Counted from the stretch's first letter, positions 53,930 through 62,408 are shown. The stretch is DNA of 64,000 nt from DATLLN01 sp963797175 (GCA_963797175.1 CAWCOL010000009.1:1593676-1657675); one strand, 5' to 3'. A program made the numbers and translations. Notes: generated by a model from the sequence alone, not told the origin.

Positions 53930-55149
53930 GCGGCGCCGCATGGACGAACTGGGTCGGCAACCAGTCGTGCCGCCCTGCGCGGATCGCCGCGCCCCGCAGC
54001 GAGGCCGAGGTGGCGGAGCTGGTGGCGGAGGCGAGCGCGGCGGGAACGGGAGTCCGCGTGGCGGGCGCCGGCCACTCGTTCACACCCGTTGCCTGTACGG
54101 ACGGACTGCTGCTCGACCTGGGCGGGCTCCGCGGCGTGCGCTCGATCGACCCCGAGCGCCGGCGCGTCGTCGTCGGCCCGGGCTCGACGGTGGCCCAGCT
54201 GGGCGAGGCGCTGTGGTCCGCGGGCCTTTCCCTTGCCAACCAGGGCGACATCGACACGCAGCAGATCGCCGGGGCGGTCGCCACGGCGACGCACGGCTCC
54301 GGCCTGGACGAGGTCAGCTTCTCGGCCACCGTGCGGCGGATGACGATCGTCACCGCCGGCGGCGAGGTGGTCCGGATCGGCGAGGACGACCCGCGGCGGC
54401 TCCGCGCGGCGCAGGTCGCCGTGGGGATGCTGGGCGCGATCACCGAGCTCGAGCTCGAGGTCGCCGAAGCCCACCGGCTGTGCGAGCGGATCGAGCGGTG
54501 GAGCTGGGACGAGGCGATCGGCCGCTTCGACGAGATGGCGCGCGGCCACCGCCACTTCTCGTTCTTCTGGCTGCCGACCGAGGGGTCGGCGGCGCTCTAC
54601 GGGCTGGAGCCACCCGAGGGCGGCGCCCTGGCGGACAGCTGCTACGTCAAGATCTACGACGAGGCGCCCGACGATGTCCCTGACAACGCCACGCCCGGCG
54701 CCCGGGTCGATCGCGCCTACCGGATCTACCCGTCGGTGTTCGAGCCGAACTTCCACGAGCTCGAGTACTTCGTGCCCTACGACCGTGGCCCGGACGCGCT
54801 GGCGGCGATGCGCGACCTGATGACGGCCGCGCTGCCGGCGTCGATCTTCCCGCTCGAGGTGCGCACCGTCGGCCGCGACGACGCGTTCCTCTCCCACAGC
54901 CACGGCCGCGACTCGGTCGTGATCTCGGTCTCGGGCGTGCCGGGCACCGATCACGAGCCGTACCTGCGCAGCGTGGACGAGCTGCTGGGCGGCTTCGACG
55001 CGCGGGTGCACTGGGGCAAGCTGCACTTCCTGACGGCGGAGCAGCTCCCGGCCCGCTACCCCGGGGCCGCGACGTTCATCGACGTCCGCCGCGAGCTCGA
55101 CCCGGAGGGCGTCTTCCTGAACGACCACCTGCGGCCGCTCTTCGCCTGA
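53926..55149 (+). CDS. FAD-linked sugar/aldonolactone oxidase (ALO/alditol oxidase type)
   Basis: 407 residues. VAO-type FAD domain: RVAGAGHSFTPVACTDG (His for covalent flavin), VVGPGSTVAQLGEALW and GDIDTQQIAGAVATATHGSG. The C-terminal ALO domain includes FPLEVRTVGRDDAFLS and VHWGKLHFL (the HWGK active-site motif), typical of alditol oxidase and L-gulono/D-arabinono-1,4-lactone oxidases. It oxidises polyols or aldonolactones with O2. Coupled to the enolase-superfamily gene, suggesting a small catabolic unit for a hydroxylated substrate. Confidence 0.88.
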   Translation: MSGAAWTNWVGNQSCRPARIAAPRSEAEVAELVAEASAAGTGVRVAGAGHSFTPVACTDGLLLDLGGLRGVRSIDPERRRVVVGPGSTVAQLGEALWSAGLSLANQGDIDTQQIAGAVATATHGSGLDEVSFSATVRRMTIVTAGGEVVRIGEDDPRRLRAAQVAVGMLGAITELELEVAEAHRLCERIERWSWDEAIGRFDEMARGHRHFSFFWLPTEGSAALYGLEPPEGGALADSCYVKIYDEAPDDVPDNATPGARVDRAYRIYPSVFEPNFHELEYFVPYDRGPDALAAMRDLMTAALPASIFPLEVRTVGRDDAFLSHSHGRDSVVISVSGVPGTDHEPYLRSVDELLGGFDARVHWGKLHFLTAEQLPARYPGAATFIDVRRELDPEGVFLNDHLRPLFA

Positions 55150-55151
55150 AC

Positions 55152-55742
55152 TCAGCCCGCGCGCGGCCGGGTGTCCACCCGGCGGATCCACGCGGCCAGG
55201 CGCGGGTGGTCGTCGCCCACGGCGAGGTGGTCGATCAGCACGCGGTGGAACAGCTCGTCGTCGTCCGGGTCGTAGATCAGCCCGTACTTGAGGAAGGGGA
55301 AGGCGATCGCGTCGGCCATGCCGAACGCCCCGAACAGGTGGTCGCGGCCGTGCAGCAGCGCCTCGAACAGGTCGAGCGAGCCGCGCAGCTCGGCCTCCAG
55401 CTCGGGCGTGCCGGCGCCGTCGGCGATCAGGTTGGGCGGGCGCTTCCAGACGCGGTCGAACCAGTCCACGAAGACGTCCACCTCCGCCCGCGCGGCCGGC
55501 GCCGCGGGCAGCAGCGGCGGGTCGGGGTGCGTCCGCTCGAGGTGGCGCAGGATCGCCGTCGAGTCGCTCAGCACCAGGTCGCCGTCCTCCAGCACCGGCA
55601 CCAGCGGCTGGCCCGAGAGCCGCTCGACCGCCGATCGGTCGTCCGCGTCGTGCATCACCAGCTCGACCTCGAGGCCCTTGTGCCCGAGGCCCAGAAGCAC
55701 CCGCTCGACGTTGGTGGAGAAAGGGATCGCGTGCAGCCGCAC
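55152..55742 (-). CDS. Glutathione S-transferase-like protein
   Basis: 196 residues from GTG 55742. N-terminal thioredoxin-like domain: PFSTNVERVLLGLGHKGLEVEL with a Ser at the usual catalytic position, QPLVPVLEDGDLVLSDSTAILRHLE (cis-Pro VP and the ES/DS motif). The C-terminal helical domain ends FPFLKYGLIYDP. Actinobacteria mostly use mycothiol, so the natural thiol substrate is uncertain. It converges on the lactone oxidase gene, 2 nt apart. Confidence 0.85.
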   Translation of the reverse strand: MRLHAIPFSTNVERVLLGLGHKGLEVELVMHDADDRSAVERLSGQPLVPVLEDGDLVLSDSTAILRHLERTHPDPPLLPAAPAARAEVDVFVDWFDRVWKRPPNLIADGAGTPELEAELRGSLDLFEALLHGRDHLFGAFGMADAIAFPFLKYGLIYDPDDDELFHRVLIDHLAVGDDHPRLAAWIRRVDTRPRAG

Positions 55743-55836
55743 GAACGGAGATTCGCAGAGTCGCGGCGCTGCCGGAGTGTGCAGGCGGGCGCTATCCTCT
55801 GTCCGTCCCCGGGCAGGATGTCCACCCGCGGGGCGT

Positions 55837-55909
55837 GCCGACGTAGCTCAGCTGGTAGAGCACATCACTCGTAATGATGGGGTCCGGGGTTCGAGTCCCC
55901 GCGTCGGCT
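55837..55909 (+). tRNA. tRNA-Thr (anticodon CGU)
   Basis: A 73-nt cloverleaf: acceptor GCCGACG (55837-55843) pairs with CGTCGGC (55902-55908); D-arm GCTCAGCTGGTAGAGC; anticodon stem CATCA/TGATG with loop CTCGTAA, giving anticodon CGU; T-arm with GGTTCGAGTCC. CCA is not encoded. It reads ACG codons. The last base abuts the stop codon of the converging SRPBCC gene. Confidence 0.95.
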
Positions 55910-56323
55910 TCAGCGCTCGCAGAACGCCTTGAGCGCGGCGAACTGTTTCGGAATCTCCCGGCGGATCAGTGGCCCTGCGAGTGCGAACACGAGCTTCTGA
56001 GCTCCGGTCGGGCGGAAGTCGAAGTGGCTGTCGAGGTCGGTGCCGCCGGCAACCGGCGTCAGCGTGTAGGCGATCGTGAGATCGGGTTTCCCGCGCGCTT
56101 CGAGGACGAGCCGGGACGGACGGTCATGCGTGGTAATCGTGACGTCGTAGGAGCTCCCGCCGTTGACCATCGCGAACTGCGAACCCTGCCCGATGGGTTC
56201 GGGGCTTCGGAGCTCGGCGCTGCTGACCCGGCTGTTCCACTTCGGATCGTTCCGCACGTCGGCCAGGGTGTCGAACACCTGCTCGGGCGGGGAGTCGATA
56301 CGCGTCGACGACCGGACATCCAT
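55910..56323 (-). CDS. SRPBCC-family (polyketide cyclase/START-like) protein
   Basis: 137 residues. STRIDSPPEQVFDTLADVRNDPKWNSRV is the N-terminal Polyketide_cyc2 motif (split across residues 6-33), followed by a FAMVNGGSSYDV beta-sheet and the C-terminal helix GPLIRREIPKQFAALKAFCE. The fold binds a hydrophobic ligand. ATG 56323 is preferred over GTG 56326 because TATGAT (56335-56330) is 6 nt upstream, the standard leaderless spacing here. Confidence 0.85.
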   Translation of the reverse strand: MDVRSSTRIDSPPEQVFDTLADVRNDPKWNSRVSSAELRSPEPIGQGSQFAMVNGGSSYDVTITTHDRPSRLVLEARGKPDLTIAYTLTPVAGGTDLDSHFDFRPTGAQKLVFALAGPLIRREIPKQFAALKAFCER

Positions 56324-56380
56324 CACGCGATCATAAACCGCCGTGTCGGCCGCGGCCCGTACGTCCCGCGTGCCTCGGTG

Positions 56381-56403
56381 GTTTGGGGGTTAACCCCACA
56401 AAC
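56381..56403. promoter_or_regulatory. 23-bp near-perfect palindrome (candidate operator)
   Basis: Core GGGGTTAACCCC (56386-56397) flanked by GTTTG and CAAAC arms, one mismatched pair in 23 bases. It lies between the divergent SRPBCC and lipoprotein genes. I do not recognise the binding protein. Confidence 0.5.
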
Positions 56404-56462
56404 TCCCGGCTTCGCTTCTCCGTACTCACAGTGGAGAACACTCGAGAGGCAAGGAGTCAATC

Positions 56463-56966
56463 ATGAAGAAGTCCATGGGCATGCTCGCAGTGATGGCGGT
56501 GGCCGTCGTTCTGGTCGCCGGGTGCGGGTCGTCGAGCGGAAGCGCGGGAGGCGGCGGCAGCACGACCGTGCAGACCGCGCACAGCTCTGCGCTCAACGCG
56601 AACGTCCTGGTCAACGGGCATCAGAAGACGCTCTACACCCTGTCGGCCGAGCAGCACGGGCGGTTCATCTGCACCGCCGCCTCGATGATCCCGGGCACCA
56701 GCGCCTCGTGCGTGTCGGTGTGGGTGCCGCTGACCGTCGCCAAGGGCACGACCCCGTCCGGCCCCGTCTCGCTGGGCACGGTCACGCGCCCGGACGGCGG
56801 CGGCACGCAGGTGACGTACCAGGGCCGGCCGCTGTACACCTTCGCCAACGACAAGGCGCCGGGTGACGCCTCCGGCAACGGCCTGAAGGATGTCGGCATC
56901 TGGAAGGCGGCCACGATCGGCTCGTCGGCCGCGACGACCAGCGCCAGCCCGGGCTACGGCTACTGA
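56463..56966 (+). CDS. Lipoprotein of the COG4315 secreted-repeat family
   Basis: 167 residues. Signal MKKSMGMLAVMAVAVVLVAGC with lipobox LVAGC, then a Ser/Gly linker. Two repeats of the family follow: LVNGHQKTLYTLSAEQHGRFIC...CVSVWVPLTV and TYQGRPLYTFANDKAPGDASG. The motif LYTFANDKAPGD is diagnostic. The family is secreted and of unknown function. AAGGAG lies 7 nt before ATG. A strong terminator follows. Confidence 0.88.
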   Translation: MKKSMGMLAVMAVAVVLVAGCGSSSGSAGGGGSTTVQTAHSSALNANVLVNGHQKTLYTLSAEQHGRFICTAASMIPGTSASCVSVWVPLTVAKGTTPSGPVSLGTVTRPDGGGTQVTYQGRPLYTFANDKAPGDASGNGLKDVGIWKAATIGSSAATTSASPGYGY

Positions 56967-56990
56967 GCCGACGGTGCCCTCACGGCAAGC

Positions 56991-57022
56991 AACGCCCGCC
57001 GGGCTCGCGCTCGGCGGGCGTT
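56991..57022 (+). terminator. Terminator after the lipoprotein gene
   Basis: AACGCCCGCCG (56991-57001) and CGGCGGGCGTT (57012-57022): perfect 11-bp stem, 10-nt loop, ending in TT, 25 nt past the stop codon. Confidence 0.8.
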
Positions 57023-57085
57023 CGGCGCGTTGGCCCCCGGTCGCACCGGACCACCCACCCGATCCCCGCGATCGAGCGGGGTCGG

Positions 57086-57315
57086 GACGGTGTCCGGCAC
57101 GGGGTCTGGCACGGTGCCGGACACCGATCACGGCCGATCCGGCGTTCCGACACGGTCCGTTGTGGAAGGCGTGACCAATCCACCCGGCGATTTGGCGCGC
57201 AACCATGCTGGTTCGAGACGGTGTCCGGTACGGGGTCTGGCACCGTGCCAGACCCCAGTCACAGCCGATCCGGCGTTCCGTGACAGTCCGTGGTGGAAGG
57301 CGTGACCACTTTCAC
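57086..57315. repeat. Tandem pair of 131-bp units with internal palindromes
   Basis: 57086-57184 and 57217-57315 are imperfect copies offset by 131 bp. Both contain GACGGTGTCCGG, GGGGTCTGGCAC, GCCGATCCGGCGTTCC and GTGGAAGGCGTGACCA. Copy 1 forms GGTGTCCGGCAC/GTGCCGGACACC (57089-57100 with 57114-57125); copy 2 forms GGGGTCTGGCAC/GTGCCAGACCCC (57232-57243 with 57245-57256). The whole 57023-57375 stretch has no credible gene. Confidence 0.7.
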
Positions 57316-57375
57316 CGGCCGTCGGCGGTTGCCGCGCGCGGCCGATCGTGCGAGCGTTGCCGCACGTTGATCGAC

Positions 57376-57925
57376 ATGCCACCGACCGAACCATCTGAGG
57401 GACGGATCGCCGTCCGGCCCTGCGACGACCGCGACATGGAGGCGCTAGCCGTCGCCTTCCCGGAACCGCCGGGCACGCCGCTGAGCCGGCACCGCGAGCG
57501 CGCCGTCAAGCAGCGGGCCGGTCTCATGCAGGGCCTCGCAGCATGGGACGGGGAGACGCCGATCGGCTACTGCGTCGTGCGATGGACGGGTGCGGATCCG
57601 AGCGCCGGAGCTGTCGCATGCTCGTGCCGCGGGGTGTGCCGAGCTGGAGGACCTGTTCGTCGCCGAGCACGCACGGCGCGGCGGCGCCGGGACGCTGCTG
57701 GTGGGTGCCGCGGAGCGCCTCGCCCGCGAGCACGGCGAACGGGCGCTCGGGCTCGAGGTCACCGTTGCCAATCTGCACAACGACGCGGCTCGCCGACTGT
57801 ACGAGCGACTCGGGTACGGCGATGCTGGGCTCGGCGAGTTCGTCTCCGGCTACCCGTACTGGGACGCGGACGGCGTTGAGCACCGGGACGAGGAGCTGCA
57901 CCGGTACCTGGTCAAGCGCCTCTGA
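57376..57925 (+). CDS. GNAT-family N-acetyltransferase (one frameshift)
   Basis: 182 residues after removing one base near 57606, joining CVVRWTGADPSA to ELSHARAAGCAELEDLFV. The coenzyme A loop reads RRGGAGTLLVGAAERLARE, followed by LEVTVANLHNDAARRLYERLGYG, both GNAT signatures (second one split at VTVANLHN). The substrate is unknown. No Shine-Dalgarno is evident. The upstream region is occupied by the 131-bp repeats. Confidence 0.8.
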
Positions 57926-58003
57926 CCCAAGCGGGCTTGTGCTGTACGCAACGATCGGTGATACGCTCGGGGCTCCGATCGGCCTCGACCAGGGGGAGGC
58001 GAG

Positions 58004-59060
58004 TGATGCGGCGAAGCATGCGCATGACGGCGGTGGCGGCGGCGATCCTGGGGGTGATGGCGGCCGCGCCTGCCGTGGCCCGAGCCGGTTGCCTGTGGGA
58101 GCAGTCGGTGCGGCAGGCCATCGGCGGCGCGTTCCCGACCTGGAACGCCGTTGTGGCGGTGTCGCCCACCGACGGCTGGCTGTTCGGCGATACCCTCCGG
58201 GGAGTGGAGCACTGGGACGGGTCGGCTGGACGGCCGTCCGCGCTCTCGATCGAGCCGAGCGCGGCGGATGCGACGGGATACGACGACGTCTGGCAGATCG
58301 GGGCCGACCCCGGTGACCGCAGGGGGCGGACTCGATGCACTACGACGGGTCGGTCTGGACGGAACAGCCGATGGTGAACCCGCGCAGGTGGGCCGACTGA
58401 GATCACGGACGTGTCGGCGTGTCGCCCCGATCGCCTAGGCGGGCGGGTCGCTTCATCGCCCGCACCGGTACGTGTCGGGCGTGGTGAGCGGTGGGACGGC
58501 ACTCGCTGGGTGCATGCCCCGCGTGCCCCGGGCCTCCGTTGGTCACCAAGCTCGCGGCGATCAGCCGGAACGACATCTGGGCGCTGATGCAGCCCCGTGA
58601 GGGCCGCCTCGTTCGACCGCGCTGGCCCACTGGGACGGCCAGTCGTGGACGATCGTTCGGGCCTCCCGTCCGGCGGATGTCACTCTGAGCGACGTCTCGG
58701 CGCGCTCACGGGATGACGTCTGGGCGGGTTGAAAGCAGCCGCCGAGCCGCGCCGGGTCGAACCGACCCGCGGCGTCAGCTATCACTTCGACGGGTCGGCG
58801 TGGACGTTCGTGCCGGTCCCGGATCGCGGCCACACGGCCGGGCTCTGGCCGTCAGCGCTGCGAAGCGCACCGCGACGATCGCGGTCGGCGTACCAGGCAA
58901 CCGGCGGCTGATCCTCCGGTTCGCGCGCGGCGCCTGGCATGTGGAGCACACGCGCGGTGCCCAGCCGCTCTCGCTTCGTGGCCGCCGTGCCCGGGACGAC
59001 CGAGGCCTGGGCGTTCGGCAGGTACGCAGATCCCGTCGCGACACCGGGGGTGCTGATACG
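58004..59060 (+). pseudogene. Secreted beta-propeller-like protein, many frameshifts
   Basis: An intact signal peptide (MRRSMRMTAVAAAILGVMAAAPAVARA) starts at 58004, given here in parts: MRRSMRMTAVAAAILGV then AAAPAVARAG. The mature part is a repeat protein with blades of the type AVVAVSPTDGWLFGDTLRGVEHWDGSA and later LAHWDGQSWTIVRA, DVSARSRDDVWAG, YHFDGSAWTFVPVPD and TTEAWAFGRYADP. Blades are split over all three frames with stops between them, so no single reading frame survives. Either a decayed gene or heavily mis-sequenced. The end is not definable and runs into the converging SDR gene. Confidence 0.5.
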
Positions 59061-59777
59061 CTACGCCAGTCCGCCGTTCGAGTGCAGGAGCTGGCCGGTG
59101 ATCCAGCCGCCGTCGGCGGACAGGAGAAAGGCGACCAGTGCGGCGCTGTCGGCCGGCAGGCCGGTGCGGCCGAGCGGTGTCTGCGACGCCAGATCGGCGC
59201 GCAGCCGGTCGGTGATCCACCCTGTCTCCGTCGGGCCGGGGTTGATCGCGTTCGCGCGGATGCCGCGCGGGCCGAGCTCGATCGCAGCGGCGCGGACGAT
59301 CCGGTCGAGCGCGCCCTTGCTGACGCCGTAGGGGACGTTGTCCTCCAGCGCGTCGCTGGTGAACGCGACCACCCGCCCGTCGTCGCCGCGCAGACGCCGG
59401 GCGAACTCCTGGATCAGCAGCGCAACCGACCGCGCGTTGACCGCGAAGTGCCGGTCGAGCTCATCCGCCGATGTCTGCATCAGGGGTAGCTCGACGTCCC
59501 GGCAGTGGCAGGCGACCAGCGCGGTGAACGGGCCGCCCATCGCCGCCTCCAACTGGTCGAAGAGCACGACCCGGGCGCGGCGGGAGTCGCTCAGGTCGAC
59601 CGATGCCGCCGCCGCGTCCACGCCGTGCGCCCGCACCTCCGCGAGCAGACCCTCGACCTCGTCCCGTCCGACCCCCCAGTGGGCGAGGCCGACGCTCCAG
59701 CCGTGCCCGGCGAGCGTCAGGGCGCACGCGCCCGCGATCCCGTCGCGACGGGTGCCGGTGATGAGCACGCGCGACAT
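59061..59777 (-). CDS. Short-chain dehydrogenase/reductase
   Basis: 238 residues, undamaged in an otherwise damaged region. Start MSRVLITGTRRDGIAGACAL with a degenerate TGxxxGxG cofactor motif (TGTRRDGIAG), ACHCRDVELPL, HFAVNARSVALLIQEFA, catalytic VAFTSDALEDN (Ser) and YGVSKGALDRIVRA (YxxxK), RANAINPGPTETGW, and SADGGWITGQLLHSNGG at the end. It is a classical FabG-like SDR; the cofactor loop suggests NADPH. The substrate is unknown. Confidence 0.85.
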   Translation of the reverse strand: MSRVLITGTRRDGIAGACALTLAGHGWSVGLAHWGVGRDEVEGLLAEVRAHGVDAAAASVDLSDSRRARVVLFDQLEAAMGGPFTALVACHCRDVELPLMQTSADELDRHFAVNARSVALLIQEFARRLRGDDGRVVAFTSDALEDNVPYGVSKGALDRIVRAAAIELGPRGIRANAINPGPTETGWITDRLRADLASQTPLGRTGLPADSAALVAFLLSADGGWITGQLLHSNGGLA

Positions 59778-59824
59778 GCGGCGGAGCTTACGGCACGATC
59801 ACGGGCGCAGTAGGATCCGGCCGC

Positions 59825-60183
59825 ATGGGCTACTCGACCGTCGCACGTGGACGACATCGAGCCCGCCGGGCCCGGCGGCGCGGTGCGGTTCGTGCGGCGC
59901 GAGCTGGGCGTCGAGGCGTTCGGCATCAACTGGTTCACGCTGCCGCCCGGCGCCGAGGGGTTCGAGCACGACGAGGCCGGCTCGGGGCAGGAGGAGGTCG
60001 CGGTGGTCGTCGCCGGCGACGGCCACTGGCGGGTGGACGGCGAAGAGGTTCCGGTGCGCGTCGGCTCGTTCATCCGCTTCGACGCCGGCACGGTGCGCTG
60101 CCCGGTCGGCGGGCCCGGACGGGATGACGTTCGTCGCCGCCGGCAGCCCCGCCCGGCAGCTCGAGCCGCACGGCCCCTTCTGA
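59825..60183 (+). CDS. Cupin-domain protein (two frameshifts)
   Basis: 118 residues after removing single bases near 59836 and 60117. Cupin motif 1 as GFEHDEAGSGQEEVAVVVAGDGHWRVDGEEV (visible pieces EHDEAGSGQEEVAVV and DGHWRVDGEEV) and motif 2 as FIRFDAGTVRCPVGG. After the second repair the end reads DGMTFVAAGSPARQLEPH. TAGGAT precedes ATG by 8 nt. A small sensor or isomerase type; function unknown. Confidence 0.75.
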
Positions 60184-60204
60184 GGTCCTTCGCGTGCTAT
60201 TGTG

Positions 60205-60232
60205 AACCATCTGGTTATCTAACCGTCTGGTT
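60205..60232. promoter_or_regulatory. Tandem operator for the ArsR regulator
   Basis: AACCATCTGGTT (60205-60216) and AACCGTCTGGTT (60221-60232), two palindromic 12-mers 4 nt apart, directly upstream of the AAGGAG and GTG of the ArsR gene. Sites of the AACC-N4-GGTT type are usual for this autorepressor family. Confidence 0.6.
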
Positions 60233-60247
60233 CGCAAAGGAGCAGTC

Positions 60248-60583
60248 GTGACCACCGACCAGCTCGACAGGACGTTCGCCGCGCTCGCTGATCCCACCCG
60301 ACGCGCCATGCTCGCCCGGCTCGCCGACGGCGAGGCCACCGTCACCCAGCTGGCCGAGCCGTTCCCGATCAGCATGCCCGCGATCTCCAAGCACCTGCGG
60401 GTGCTGGAGCGGGCCGGGCTGGTCTCGCGCAGCCGCGACGCGCAGCGGCGGCCCTGCCGCCTGCGGGAGGAGCCGCTGCGCGACGCGGCGGAGTGGATCG
60501 AGCGGCACCGCGCGTTCTGGGACGCCAGCTTCGACCGGCTCGGTGATCATCTGCGCGAAACGGGGAAGGTCCCCCCGGCATGA
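60248..60583 (+). CDS. ArsR-family autorepressor
   Basis: 111 residues from GTG 60248 with AAGGAG 5 nt upstream. HTH: FAALADPTRRAMLARLADG, then EPFPISMPAISKHLRVLERAGLVSRSRDAQRRPCRL (as ISMPAISKHLRVLERAGL). No metal-binding box, as in the SdpR-like group that is usually followed by an AHSA1-type gene, which is the case here (start overlaps the stop, ATGA). It binds the two palindromes in its own leader. Confidence 0.88.
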   Translation: MTTDQLDRTFAALADPTRRAMLARLADGEATVTQLAEPFPISMPAISKHLRVLERAGLVSRSRDAQRRPCRLREEPLRDAAEWIERHRAFWDASFDRLGDHLRETGKVPPA

Positions 60584-61075
60584 CCGATCGCCAGTTCACG
60601 ATCACGCGCGTGTTCGAGGCTCCCCGGGAGGCGGTGTTCCGCGCCTGGGTCGAGCCCGAGCAGCTGACCCGCTGGTTCGGGCCGAAGGGCGTCACCGCGC
60701 CGGTCGGGCGGGATCTCGATCGACCCGCGCCCCGGCGGCGCGTGGCGCCTCGTCATGGTCGGGCGATGCCGACGGCGCCGAGTACCCGGCGGCCTTCGTC
60801 TACCGCGAGGTGGTCGAGCCGGAGCGCCTGGTCTTCATCGCCAGCCTGCTGGTGCGACCAGCGGCACGCCCGACGAGCGGTTCGTGGATCACGGTCACGT
60901 TCGCCGACCTGGGCGGCGTCACCGAGATGACGTTCCACGCCCGCGGCTACCGGCCGCCGAGGCGGAGGCCGGAGTGGAGCCCGGCTGGGGCAGCTCGTTC
61001 AACCGGCTGGCCGAGTACCTGGCGGCCGCGCCCGCCTATGATGAAACGGCCGGCCCCGCCGGCGGAAGGGAGTGA
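60580..61075 (+). CDS. AHSA1/SRPBCC-domain protein (several frameshifts)
   Basis: About 164 codons. MTDRQFTITRVFEAPREAVF and EPEQLTRWFGPKGVTAP are the standard AHSA1 start. In other frames: EYPAAFVYREVVEPERLVFIASLL (pieces AAFVYREVVEPERLVF), SWITVTFADLGGVTEMTFHARGY, and the C-terminal EPGWGSSFNRLAEYLAA. The start overlaps the ArsR stop. Ligand-binding fold of unknown substrate. Breaks at about 60715, 60860 and 60960. Confidence 0.75.
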
Positions 61076-62110
61076 CGACGATGACTGATCTGGCAGCTGC
61101 CGACCGCGCGACACCGGGCACCACAACGGGCTCGACCGACCTCGAGGGCCTGCTCGAGCAGCACCGCGTCGAGCTGACGGCCTACTGCTACCGCATGCTC
61201 GGCTCGGCGTTCGAGGCCGAGGACGCGGTGCAGGAGACGATGGTGCGCGCGTGGCGCAGCTTCGACCGGTTCGAGGGCCGCGTCGGCGCTGCGCTCCTGG
61301 CTCTACCGCATCGCCACCAACGTCTGCCTCGACATGCTGAACGGCCGCCAGCGGCGGGCGCGGCCGATGGACCTGGCCCGGCCGTGCAGCCGCCGACGCG
61401 CCGCTCGGCGCGACGCTGCCCGAGGCGACCTGGATCGCAGCCGGTGCCCGACGGCCGCGTGCTGGCCGGCGGCGACCCGGCCGAGCTCGCCGTGGCGCGC
61501 GAGACGATCCGGCTCGCGTTCGTCGCCGCGCTCCAGCACCTGCCGCCGCGCCAGCGCGCCGTGCTGATCCTGCGCGAGGTGCTGCGCTGGGAGGCGAGCG
61601 AGGTCGCCGAGCTGCTCGACACGACGCGTCGCCTCGGTCAACAGCGCGCTGCAGCGCGCCCGCGCCACGCTCGGCGGCCAGCGAGCTGCAGCCGGGCGAC
61701 GCGCTCGACGCCGCTGGACACGAGCCGAGCAGCGAGCTGCTCGACCGCTACGTCGACGCGTTCGAGCGCTACGACATGGACGCGCTGACCGCGCTGCTGC
61801 ACGAGGACGCGACGCAGTCGATGCCGCCGTACGAGCTGTGGCTGCGGGGCCGCGACGACATCCTGCGTTGTGGCTCGGGCCCGGGCGCCGGCTGCCGCGG
61901 CTCGCGGCTGGTGCCGACCGTCGCGCGAACGGCTCGCCGGCGTTCGGCCAGTACCGGCCGAGCGGCCGGGCGGCGGCTACGAGCCGTGGGCGCTGCAGGT
62001 GCTCGAGAGTGCGGGACGGGCGGATCGTCGAGCTCAGCTTCTTCCTCGACACCGCCGCGCTGTTCCCGCTGTTCGGGCTCCCGCCCGTGCTGGAGCCCGA
62101 CGCGGACTGA
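61072..62110 (+). CDS. ECF sigma factor with C-terminal SnoaL-like domain (many frameshifts)
   Basis: About 340 codons. Region 2 pieces: HRVELTAYCYRMLGSAFEAEDAVQET and LYRIATNVCLDMLNGRQRR (second in another frame). Region 4: QHLPPRQRAVLILREVLRWEASEVAELLD. The C-terminal segment EPWALQVLESAGRADRR and ELSFFLDTAALFPLFGLPPVLEPD resembles the SnoaL/NTF2-like tail of SigG/ECF41-type sigma factors, which often regulates them without a separate anti-sigma. The GTG overlaps the AHSA1 stop; ATG 61081 is an alternative. At least five frame changes. Confidence 0.7.
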
Positions 62111-62408
62111 GACCGAGCACGTCGCCCAGCCCGAGCAGCGCGACCAGCTCCCGCAGCGCGGCGGAGGGCCGGCGCAGCCGAACGCGGCGCCCTCCCGGCG
62201 GGCGGCCAGCGGGAGCCGGGCGAGCGCGTCGACCGTGACCGCGTCGGGGCGGCACACCGCGGCGACGTCGCAGACGAGCAGCCGCGCGCCGCGCCCGCGC
62301 AGAGCCGCGCGCCCGCGGGCGCACAGCCCGGGCAGGTCGGCCGGCGCGAGCGGGCCGCCGATCGCGAGCACGGTCGTCCGCGGTTCGGGAGGCGTTCGGC
62401 TCGTTCAC
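62034..62408 (-). CDS. STAS-domain-like protein (frameshifted, tentative)
   Basis: Read from GTG 62408: NEPNASRTAD, then in the next frame VLAIGGPLAPADLPGLCARG, LLVCDVAAVCRPDAVTVDALARL and, after another shift, SAALRELVALLGLGDVLGL. The pattern of an initial beta strand, a central CDVAAV...D and a C-terminal GLGDVLGL fits STAS/SpoIIAA-like anti-anti-sigma domains. It overlaps the end of the sigma gene on the other strand, so the exact 3' end is uncertain. Confidence 0.4.
   Translation of the reverse strand: MNEPNASRTADDRARDRRPARAGRPARAVRPRARGSARARRAAARLRRRRGVPPRRGHGRRARPAPAGRPPGGRRVRLRRPSAALRELVALLGLGDVLGLSPRRAPARAGARTAGTARRCRGRS

Noticed and set aside
50981..53941. 986-codon minus-strand open frame
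   Set aside because: Antisense shadow of the MFS, small secreted, enolase-superfamily genes; no recognisable domain.
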